Shown: in pieces, positions 1 to 5,122 of the stretch
How the letters are laid out: every line of letters starts with the position of its first letter
Position numbering within the stretch: position 1 is the stretch's first letter
From: an uncultured bacterium
GTDB taxonomy: Bacteria; Bacteroidota; Bacteroidia; Bacteroidales; Bacteroidaceae
Length of the DNA stretch: 7,277 nt
Assembly: GCA_905215575.1 (NCBI GenBank)
Contig: CAJMQV010000095.1
Span: forward strand, 1 to 7,277
Reading direction: 5' to 3'
Made by a program: the position numbers and the translations under genes
Notes under the pieces: model-generated
The model's database searches: none
The model's input: the letters and a program-made list of their open reading frames with translations, nothing else
Told to the model about the DNA's origin: nothing

Positions 1-2426
1 AAGGTCTGGAAGTGGGATCAGTAGAAGAAGTGCAGGCCATAAAAGGTGGCTTGCAGGGATTGGTTGTTGGTGAGGTATTGACCTGTGAACCGCATCCGAA
101 TTCAGACCACATGCATGTTTGTTCTGTAAATCTGGGTGAGGGTGAGCCTCAGCAGATTGTTTGCGGCGCAGCAAACGTGGCTGCCGGACAGAAGGTTATT
201 GTGGCAACTTTAGGCACAAAACTGTATGACGGAGATGAGTGCTTCACGATCAAGAAGTCAAAGTTGAGAGGTATTGAGAGCAACGGTATGATTTGTGCCG
301 AGGACGAAATCGGTATCGGAACAGATCACAATGGTATCATTGTATTGCCGGATTCTGCAGTACCTGGTACTCCAGCTGCTGAATATTATAACATCAAGAG
401 CGATTATCTCATTGAGGTAGATATTACTCCGAACCGTGCCGATGCCTGCTCACACTATGGTGTAGCCCGCGACTTGTATGCATGGTTGGTACAAAACGGT
501 TACAAAACTTCTATTCACCGTCCGGGTACAGAGGCTTTTGCTGTGGATAATCACGATCTGGATGTAGAGGTTTGTGTAGAGAATACCGAGGCTTGTCCAA
601 GATACTGTGCGGTAACCGTGAAGAACTGTACCGTTAAGGAGAGTCCGGAATGGTTGCAGAATAAATTGAAGATTATCGGTCTGCGCCCTATTAACAACAT
701 TGTGGACATCACCAACTATGTGATGTTTGCTTACGGACAGCCGCTGCACTGCTTCGATGTGGATATGATCAAGGGTAATAAGGTTGTCGTAAAGACCATG
801 CCAAAGGGAACTCCTTTCGTAACCCTCGATGGCGAAACTCATGAGCTGACCGACCGTGACTTGGCTATCTGCAATGCAGAGGAACCGATGTGTATTGCCG
901 GTGTATTTGGCGGTAAGGGTAGCGGTACTTATGAGAACACTACTAATGTGTTGTTGGAGAGTGCTTACTTCAATCCTACATGGATCAGAAAGAGCGCCCG
1001 TTATCATGGCTTGAACACTGATGCTTCATTCCGTTTTGAGCGTGGTGTGGATCCCGACGGACAGCTGTATGCTCTGAAGCAGGCTGCCATTCTGTGTAAG
1101 GAATTGGCCGGCGGAGAGATCGCTATGGAAATCAAGGATGTACAGTCTTCAAAGATTGCCAATCCGATTGTAGATATTACTTACGATTATATCAACGGTC
1201 TGATTGGTAAGGAGATTCCGGCTGAAACCGTAAAGAGCATCGTTACTTCTTTGGAAATGAAGATTCTGGAGGAAACAGAAAGCGGATTGAAACTGGAAGT
1301 CCCGGCTTATCGTGTGGATGTACAGCGTCCGTGTGATGTGGTTGAGGATATTCTCCGTATCTATGGATATAATAATGTAGAGATTCCTACTTCTGTGAAG
1401 TCCAGCTTGGCCATTAAGGGCGATGTGGATAAGAGCTATAAGATGCAGAATCTGATTGGCGAGCAGCTGGTAGGTTGCGGATTCAATGAAATTCTGAATA
1501 ACTCACTGACCCGTGCGGCTTACTATGACGGTTCGGAAACTTATGCTCCAGAGCATTTGGTTATGTTGCTGAATCCGTTGAGTTCCGATTTGAATGCTAT
1601 GCGCCAGACACTGTTGTTCGGTGGATTGGAGTGTGTGGCTCACAATGCTAACCGTAAGAATGCCGATTTGCGTTTCTTCGAGTTCGGTAACTGCTACTAT
1701 TTCGACAAGAGCAAGAAATCAGATGTGATTATTCCGGGAGTGAGCAACGGACGTGATCTGGAAGTCAGAAAACATGTGCTGGACGCTTACAGTGAAGACT
1801 ATCATCTGGGTCTGTGGGTTACCGGTAAACGTGTGAGCGGTTCTTGGTGTCATGCCGATGAGGACAGCAGCTTCTATGAACTGAAAGCCTATGTATTGAA
1901 CATCTTTGCGCGTCTGGGAGTGAATATGGGAGCCATGGTAATTGCAGAATCAAAGAACGATCTGTTTGCCAAAGCAATCGAGATCCAGAACCGTGGCGGA
2001 AAGGTATTGGCAACTATGGGTATTGTAGCGAAGAAGATGACCCACATGTTCGATATCGACAATGACGTTTATTTTGCAGACTTGAACTGGACTCTGTTGA
2101 TGAAGGCCATCAAGAACAACAAGGTAAGCTTCAAGGAAATCAGCAAGTATCCGGCTGTAAGCCGTGATTTGGCTCTGTTGATTGACAAGAACATCACTTT
2201 CGAGGAAATCGAGAAGGTGGCATACGCAACAGAGAAGAAACTGTTGAAGGCTGTTCGTCTGTTCGATGTTTATGAAGGCAAGAATCTGGAAGCCGGCAAG
2301 AAGAGTTATGCGGTAAACTTCCTGTTGCAGGATGAAACCAAGACTCTGAACGACAAGCAGATCGATGCTATCATGAACAAACTGATCACTAACTTGCAGA
2401 GTAAATTGAACGCTAAATTGCGTTAA
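1..2426 (+). CDS. pheT: Phenylalanine--tRNA ligase beta subunit, 5'-partial
   Basis: Beta subunit of the alpha2beta2 cytoplasmic enzyme that charges tRNA-Phe with phenylalanine. The frame is already open at base 3 (Gly-Leu-Glu before the GTG at 12), and from family memory about 30 N-terminal residues lie upstream, so GTG 12 is not the true start. Counting from that codon: an OB-fold tRNA-binding domain at about 16-125 (PHPNSDH, KSKLRGIESNGMICAEDEIG), the VDITPNRADACSHYGVARD motif just after it, B3/B4 editing domain about 195-365 (INNIVDITNYV, SFRFERGVDPDG), B5 about 388-455 (YRVDVQRPCDVVEDILRIYG), a catalytic-like core, and the ferredoxin-fold anticodon-binding domain about 711-804 (KYPAVSRDLALLID, SYAVNFLLQDETKTLND). 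It ends in LNAKLR, as Bacteroides PheT proteins do. No disruption is seen. yebC follows after 80 bases on the same strand. Identification is very secure. Confidence 0.97.
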   Translation, partial: GLEVGSVEEVQAIKGGLQGLVVGEVLTCEPHPNSDHMHVCSVNLGEGEPQQIVCGAANVAAGQKVIVATLGTKLYDGDECFTIKKSKLRGIESNGMICAEDEIGIGTDHNGIIVLPDSAVPGTPAAEYYNIKSDYLIEVDITPNRADACSHYGVARDLYAWLVQNGYKTSIHRPGTEAFAVDNHDLDVEVCVENTEACPRYCAVTVKNCTVKESPEWLQNKLKIIGLRPINNIVDITNYVMFAYGQPLHCFDVDMIKGNKVVVKTMPKGTPFVTLDGETHELTDRDLAICNAEEPMCIAGVFGGKGSGTYENTTNVLLESAYFNPTWIRKSARYHGLNTDASFRFERGVDPDGQLYALKQAAILCKELAGGEIAMEIKDVQSSKIANPIVDITYDYINGLIGKEIPAETVKSIVTSLEMKILEETESGLKLEVPAYRVDVQRPCDVVEDILRIYGYNNVEIPTSVKSSLAIKGDVDKSYKMQNLIGEQLVGCGFNEILNNSLTRAAYYDGSETYAPEHLVMLLNPLSSDLNAMRQTLLFGGLECVAHNANRKNADLRFFEFGNCYYFDKSKKSDVIIPGVSNGRDLEVRKHVLDAYSEDYHLGLWVTGKRVSGSWCHADEDSSFYELKAYVLNIFARLGVNMGAMVIAESKNDLFAKAIEIQNRGGKVLATMGIVAKKMTHMFDIDNDVYFADLNWTLLMKAIKNNKVSFKEISKYPAVSRDLALLIDKNITFEEIEKVAYATEKKLLKAVRLFDVYEGKNLEAGKKSYAVNFLLQDETKTLNDKQIDAIMNKLITNLQSKLNAKLR

Positions 2427-2433
2427 TATAAAA

Positions 2434-2457
2434 GGCTGCATCCGAAAGGGTGCAGCT
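2434..2457 (+). terminator. GAAA-tetraloop hairpin between pheT and yebC
   Basis: GCTGCATCC (2435-2443) pairs with GGGTGCAGC (2448-2456) around a GAAA loop: nine base pairs including one G-U, with a possible tenth G-U at 2434/2457. It starts 8 bases after the pheT stop. The stem is terminator-like, but what follows is TGCATTTC rather than a T-run, so it may be a weak or partial terminator, an mRNA 3'-end stabiliser or a processing site. The downstream yebC has no obvious TAnnTTTG promoter in the 50 bases after it, which favours some read-through. Confidence 0.45.
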
Positions 2458-2506
2458 GCATTTCAAAAAGAAAGACTATAAATTCAAAACATTTAAATAT
2501 TACACA

Positions 2507-3238
2507 ATGGGAAGAGCATTTGAATATAGAAAAGCTGCCAAATTGAAAAGATGGGGTCACATGGCCAAGACGTTTACAAGACTGGGTAAACAAATCGCTA
2601 TTGCGGTGAAAGCCGGTGGTCCTGAACCAGAAAACAACCCGACCCTGCGTTCTATCATCGCAACCTGTAAGCGTGAGAACATGCCGAAGGACAACATCGA
2701 GCGTGCCATCAAGAATGCAATGGGTAAGGATCAGAGCGAATACAAGGGAATGACTTACGAGGGATACGGACCTCACGGTATCGCAGTGTTTGTAGATACT
2801 TTGACAGATAATCCGACCCGTACCGTTGCCGATGTACGTTCTATCTTCAACAAGTTCTCTGGAACTTTGGGTAACATGGGTTCTTTGGCTTATTTGTTCG
2901 ATCACAAGTGCGTATTTACTTTCAAGAAGCCTGCAGGCTTGGATATGGACGAGTTGATTCTGGATTTGATCGACTACGGAGTTGAAGAGGATTACGAGGA
3001 GGATGAGGAAGAAGGAACAGTAACCATCTATGGTGATCCGAAGAGCTACGGTGCTATCCAGAAGCATTTGGAAGAGCAGGGCTTTGAGGATGTCGGTGGT
3101 GAGTTCACTTACATTCCAAACGATTTGAAGGAAGTTACTCCTGAGGTACGTGAAACTATCAACAAGATGGTAGAGCGTTTGGAAGAGTTTGACGATGTGC
3201 AGACTGTTTACACCAACATGAAGCCTGAAGAAGAATAA
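2507..3238 (+). CDS. yebC: YebC/PmpR/TACO1 family protein
   Basis: Cytosolic protein of the YebC family. Family members have been described both as DNA-binding regulators (PmpR/YebC) and as ribosome-associated factors that help synthesis of difficult peptides (TACO1, YebC2); which role applies here cannot be read from sequence. The product is 243 residues, a normal length. The ATG at 2507 is chosen because it begins the conserved MGRAFEYRKAAKLKRW; the in-frame codon at 2450 would add 19 non-conserved residues and starts inside the preceding hairpin. Visible hallmarks are AIAVKAGG (31-38), CKRENMPKDNIERAIKNA (54-71), YEGYGPHGIAVFVD (84-97), DNPTRTVADVR (101-111) and LGNMGSLAYLF (121-131). An acidic run, EEDYEEDEEEG, lies at 160-170. 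It sits between pheT and a TSCPD gene 14 bases downstream, probably in one transcript with the latter. The N-terminus differs from the AGHSKWANIKH motif of proteobacterial members, as is usual in Bacteroidota. Confidence 0.95.
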   Translation: MGRAFEYRKAAKLKRWGHMAKTFTRLGKQIAIAVKAGGPEPENNPTLRSIIATCKRENMPKDNIERAIKNAMGKDQSEYKGMTYEGYGPHGIAVFVDTLTDNPTRTVADVRSIFNKFSGTLGNMGSLAYLFDHKCVFTFKKPAGLDMDELILDLIDYGVEEDYEEDEEEGTVTIYGDPKSYGAIQKHLEEQGFEDVGGEFTYIPNDLKEVTPEVRETINKMVERLEEFDDVQTVYTNMKPEEE

Positions 3239-3252
3239 GAGTACATTAAGAC

Positions 3253-3495
3253 ATGAAAGTAGAATTTAAAACAAAAGGAACTTGCAGTTCGCTTATTGAG
3301 ATTCAGACGGAGCAGGGCATCATTGAGGAAGTGCGTTTTCAGGGAGGCTGTAATGGTAATCTGAAAGGTATCTGTTCATTGGTAAAGGGTATGCCGGTAG
3401 AGGAGGTTATCCAACGTCTGGAGGGTATCCGTTGCGGTGCCCGTCCGACATCCTGTCCAGATCAGTTGGCTCAGGCGCTGAAAGCGACTTTATAA
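3253..3495 (+). CDS. TSCPD domain-containing small protein (TIGR03905-like)
   Basis: An 80-residue cytosolic protein of unknown function. The C-terminal TSCPD motif is literal at residues 66-70, preceded by GIRCGARP (58-65). Five cysteines at 11, 33, 41, 61 and 68, with GGCNGN (31-36) around the second, suggest metal or Fe-S binding, but this is inference. The same short domain is known at the C-terminus of some B12-dependent ribonucleotide reductases and as stand-alone proteins in anaerobes. It begins 14 bases after yebC and ends 25 bases before a strong terminator, so it is probably the last gene of the pheT-yebC transcript or of a yebC-TSCPD pair. No signal peptide or membrane segment is present. 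The family assignment is secure; no biochemical role can be named. Confidence 0.88.
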   Translation: MKVEFKTKGTCSSLIEIQTEQGIIEEVRFQGGCNGNLKGICSLVKGMPVEEVIQRLEGIRCGARPTSCPDQLAQALKATL

Positions 3496-3520
3496 GAAAT
3501 TCTTTTCTCTCAGAAAAATA

Positions 3521-3573
3521 AAAGGTGAACCGTAAGATGGATGTTCCAATCTTATGGTTCACCTTTATTTTTT
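3521..3573 (+). terminator. Strong intrinsic terminator after the TSCPD gene
   Basis: Bases 3521-3538 pair with 3549-3566 around a 10-base loop. This gives an 18-bp stem whose only non-Watson-Crick pair is the G-U at 3532/3555. It is followed by A and six T (3568-3573). An A-rich stretch precedes the left arm, so it could also terminate transcription from the right. It closes the pheT-side transcription unit and isolates the tRNA gene downstream. Confidence 0.93.
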
Positions 3574-3686
3574 GTTTTGGTTTGTTATTCAGTCTTTTGC
3601 TCCGATTCTGTTTACAGACAATTATTTTTGGAATATTATCTTTCTGGAATTGCAATGAAAATCTTTTGTGTTTTTAAGGAGTTTTC

Positions 3687-3717
3687 TTTGTTATTTCGTT
3701 TTTTTGGTGTACCTTTG
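3687..3717 (+). promoter_or_regulatory. Bacteroidota sigma-ABfr-type promoter for tRNA-Thr
   Basis: TTTG at 3687-3690 and TACCTTTG at 3710-3717 match the Bacteroides -33 (TTTG) and -7 (TAnnTTTG) boxes exactly, with a 19-base spacer. The tRNA begins 12 bases after the -7 box, so the 5' leader should be only a few nucleotides. No gene lies between, so this promoter serves the tRNA alone. Confidence 0.88.
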
Positions 3718-3728
3718 TTCTATCAAAA

Positions 3729-3804
3729 GCCGACATGGCTCAGCTGGTAGAGCATTTCATTCGTAATGAAAGGGTCGCGGGTTCGAGTCCCGCTGTCGGC
3801 TCCA
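3729..3804 (+). tRNA. tRNA-Thr (anticodon CGU)
   Basis: A complete cloverleaf of 76 nt including an encoded CCA. Acceptor GCCGACA (3729-3735) pairs with TGTCGGC (3794-3800). The D arm is GCTC/GAGC (3738-3741, 3750-3753) with a GG-containing loop. Anticodon stem TTTCA/TGAAA (3755-3759, 3767-3771) encloses loop TTCGTAA, giving anticodon CGT at 3762-3764, which reads threonine codon ACG. The T arm is GCGGG/CCCGC (3777-3781, 3789-3793) with loop TTCGAGT. Discriminator is T3801 and CCA is 3802-3804. All stems pair without mismatch. It is a single-gene unit with its own promoter and terminator. Confidence 0.98.
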
Positions 3805-3812
3805 TAGTTTGA

Positions 3813-3846
3813 ATCAGATAATCATTTGATTATCTGATATTTTTTT
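3813..3846 (+). terminator. Intrinsic terminator after tRNA-Thr
   Basis: ATCAGATAATCA (3813-3824) and TGATTATCTGAT (3827-3838) form a perfect 12-bp inverted repeat separated by TT. A and seven T follow (3840-3846). It begins 8 bases after the tRNA CCA and fits termination of the short tRNA transcript. Confidence 0.92.
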
Positions 3847-4172
3847 AAGATACCTCTTACGAAAGATTTCGGTCTTTTATTTTAAAAAAGAATTTTTACC
3901 TTATTTTGAGTGTTTGGAAGTATCCTTTGGAGTATCTTTTACTTTATTATGGCAACACTTATCACTAATAATTTTTAACGGTAAAGTTTTTAGCCGTTTG
4001 TTATTAAATCATTATAGTCTTATAATCTGTTGGTAATTATATAGTTGAAGCTTTGTTGGATATAACTTTTGAGTTTTATTTACTGTCGATATGAACTATA
4101 TGTTTTTGATGATTTCTATAATATCAGCCTTTGTCCTGTTCTTCCGCTAATGGTGTAACAGATTTGATTCCA
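3847..4172. other. AT-rich stretch with no supported gene
   Basis: About 330 bases with no convincing coding sequence on either strand; the short open frames have no family features. It contains an imperfect 12-base tandem duplication (3919-3930 and 3931-3942, nine of twelve bases identical) and a weak AACGG/CCGTT inverted repeat (3977-3981, 3994-3998) without a T-run. The right end, about 4096-4170, read on the minus strand, may hold frame-shifted remains of the adjacent hicB-like gene. Base composition is clearly more AT-rich than the flanking genes. Confidence 0.6.
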
Positions 4173-4361
4173 TCATTTATGGCAGCCTTCAAGATAGCTG
4201 TCAATTCCAGCTTTAAAGTCCTTTTGGAGTTCTTCTACAGTGCTTCCTTCATAAAGAATCAGGTGTTTTTTACCCATTTCTTGAACTTTACCGCAAAAGC
4301 AGCCATCTTCTTTGCTGTATTCTATAGTTCCTTTGTAACCTTTGTATTCCAGATACTCCAT
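4173..4361 (-). CDS. HicB-like antitoxin-family protein, short (probably truncated)
   Basis: A 62-residue product with the HicB N-terminal fold signature: EYKGYKGTIEYSKEDGCFCG at 5-24, then HLILYEGSTVEELQKDFKAG at 33-52 and IDSYLEGC at 53-60. In HicB this half binds and blocks the mRNA-cleaving HicA toxin, while a C-terminal ribbon-helix-helix or helix-turn-helix binds the operator. Full-length HicB proteins of this type are roughly 100-130 residues; here the protein stops just after the YLEGC helix, so the DNA-binding half is missing. No HicA-like frame lies on either side within the window. The next gene upstream on the same strand (start codon 4866) also carries a HicB-like domain, 118 bases away. 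No Shine-Dalgarno is visible, but an inverted repeat lies just before the start codon. It may be a decaying orphan antitoxin or a naturally short HicB-domain protein. Confidence 0.75.
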   Translation of the reverse strand: MEYLEYKGYKGTIEYSKEDGCFCGKVQEMGKKHLILYEGSTVEELQKDFKAGIDSYLEGCHK

Positions 4362-4365
4362 AATC

Positions 4366-4397
4366 GTCTTATATTAAGACCTTTATTTATTAAAGGT
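4366..4397 (-). repeat. Two inverted repeats before the hicB-like start
   Basis: GTCTTA (4366-4371) and TAAGAC (4375-4380) form a perfect 6-bp repeat with a 3-base spacer, 4 bases before the minus-strand ATG. Abutting it, ACCTTTA (4379-4385) pairs with TAAAGGT (4391-4397). The minus-strand reading of 4391-4398 is TACCTTTA, one base from a TAnnTTTG box, with CTTG 18 bases further upstream. This could be a weak promoter with an operator, but the evidence is thin. Confidence 0.35.
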
Positions 4398-4479
4398 AAG
4401 TTACTTTTATCCTCTTCAAGGATCTAATAATGTCAGTGCAGATGACGATGACATTTCTATATTTATGTATTAGTTATGT

Positions 4480-4866
4480 TTAATGGTTGAGAAATGTTTC
4501 CGTATCTATTTTGAATTCCAGAGTGAAATCCCCTTTGAGGGCTTCACAAGAATTGGGATTCTCCTCCAGATACAGGTTAATGGCTTCTTTTACGTTTTCG
4601 ATAATTTCTTTAATGCTATTTCCGACTGTGATAACTGGAGCGTCTTTGATATATGCACAGAAATTGGTCCCTGCATTTTCAATAATTACTTCTACAGAAT
4701 GTTGTGCAAAGTGTTCTTCCGAATAGTCTGCAACCAGATTGGAAAGCAGTTCCAGTTCTATTCTATTAGGATCTTCAGGGGGAGTCGTGTCTGTGACCAG
4801 ATTCAGTAATCTTTCCACTTTCTTTACTGCCCACTCATATTGTTCTTTTCTTGTAATTTTTGTCAT
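4480..4866 (-). CDS. HigA-like N-terminus joined to a HicB-like domain, no DNA-binding domain
   Basis: A 128-residue soluble protein with two recognisable parts. Residues 1-53 (MTKITRKEQYEWAVKKVERL, then RIELELLSNLVADYSEEHF at 35-53) match the start of HigA-type antitoxins, where this helical stretch normally precedes a helix-turn-helix. Residues 57-103 (SVEVIIENAGTNFCAYIKDA, VGNSIKEIIENVKEAINLYL) look like the HicB-like fold. The tail, LEFKIDTETFLNH, resembles the strand that in some Bacteroidota HicB-like proteins leads into a C-terminal HTH, but the protein stops there. Neither parent HTH is present, and no toxin gene is adjacent. The ATG at 4866 begins the conserved HigA-type start. A TAnnTTTG box and a perfect palindrome lie upstream. 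It may be a toxin-binding or regulatory protein acting on a distant partner, or an antitoxin relic. Domain calls are by recognition only. Confidence 0.72.
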   Translation of the reverse strand: MTKITRKEQYEWAVKKVERLLNLVTDTTPPEDPNRIELELLSNLVADYSEEHFAQHSVEVIIENAGTNFCAYIKDAPVITVGNSIKEIIENVKEAINLYLEENPNSCEALKGDFTLEFKIDTETFLNH

Positions 4867-4897
4867 AGCTATGATTAAAATCTAATTATTGCTGTCG

Positions 4898-4923
4898 ATT
4901 CTGTTTAAACAGAATATCCGGAT
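4898..4923. promoter_or_regulatory. 18-bp perfect palindrome plus ATCCGGAT: candidate operator
   Basis: ATTCTGTTTAAACAGAAT at 4898-4915 is identical to its own reverse complement over all 18 bases, and the 8-bp palindrome ATCCGGAT follows at 4916-4923. The site lies 31 bases before the start codon of the minus-strand HigA/HicB hybrid and downstream of its candidate -7 box. This suits a dimeric repressor site (autoregulation is typical of antitoxins) or an RNA hairpin in the leader. The binding protein is unknown. Confidence 0.55.
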
Positions 4924-4952
4924 TTGAAAATAAGAACTTATTTTGTCTTTTG

Positions 4953-4960
4953 CAAATGTA
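4953..4960 (-). promoter_or_regulatory. Candidate -7 box for the HigA/HicB hybrid gene
   Basis: On the minus strand this reads TACATTTG, an exact match to TAnnTTTG, 86 bases upstream of the ATG at 4866. No TTTG is found at the expected -33 spacing, so the promoter is only half supported. If used, the leader would include the 4898-4923 palindromes. Confidence 0.4.
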
Positions 4961-5065
4961 TGGAGGCGAATATGGAGTTTGGGATATAGGTTGCAATGTT
5001 TACAGATAGACTTCGAACCGTAATGTCATAATATTTGTATTAATTACAAAAATTATATCAGATGT

Positions 5066-5096
5066 TTTTTTGATGAATAGAAAAGTATTATCTTTG
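5066..5096 (+). promoter_or_regulatory. Candidate promoter for the resB-ccsA-haem protein operon
   Basis: TATCTTTG at 5089-5096 is an exact Bacteroidota -7 box. The T-run ending in TTTG (5065-5072) supplies a -33 element: TTTG itself is 16 bases away, and a TTTT at the preferred 19 bases lies in the same run. The resB ATG is 26 bases after the box, giving a short leader. It probably drives all three downstream genes. Confidence 0.6.
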
Positions 5097-5122
5097 CGCA
5101 TGCAAACAATGATCACATCATC

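Noticed and set aside
450..1007. Minus-strand open frame of about 185 codons opposite pheT
   Set aside because: It lies wholly inside the strongly conserved pheT coding sequence and has no recognisable domain; a codon-bias shadow.
1950..3067. Minus-strand open frames opposite the pheT end and yebC
   Set aside because: Both lie antisense to well-recognised genes, have low-complexity hydrophobic composition, and one crosses the intergenic hairpin; no family resemblance.
3541..3750. Plus-strand open frame of about 69 codons
   Set aside because: It begins in the terminator loop, crosses the tRNA promoter and runs into tRNA-Thr, so it cannot be a real gene.
3729..3804. tRNA-Thr 3' end as an integration (att) site for the AT-rich antitoxin interval
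   Set aside because: No second copy of the tRNA 3' end was seen to the right within the window and no integrase or mobility gene is present.
3919..3942. Tandem 12-base units as a possible iteron or CRISPR-like repeat
   Set aside because: Only two imperfect copies (9 of 12 bases identical) with no spacer structure and no replication or cas gene nearby.
3977..3998. AACGG/CCGTT inverted repeat as a terminator for the minus-strand genes
   Set aside because: The stem is five pairs with a 12-base loop and no T-run follows on the minus strand.
4131..4427. Plus-strand open frame of about 98 codons rich in Phe and Ser
   Set aside because: It is antisense to the HicB-like gene, which has clear family motifs; composition fits a shadow.
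4483..4809. Plus-strand open frames opposite the HigA/HicB hybrid
   Set aside because: Antisense to a gene with recognisable domains; Phe/Cys/Ile-rich translation without motifs.
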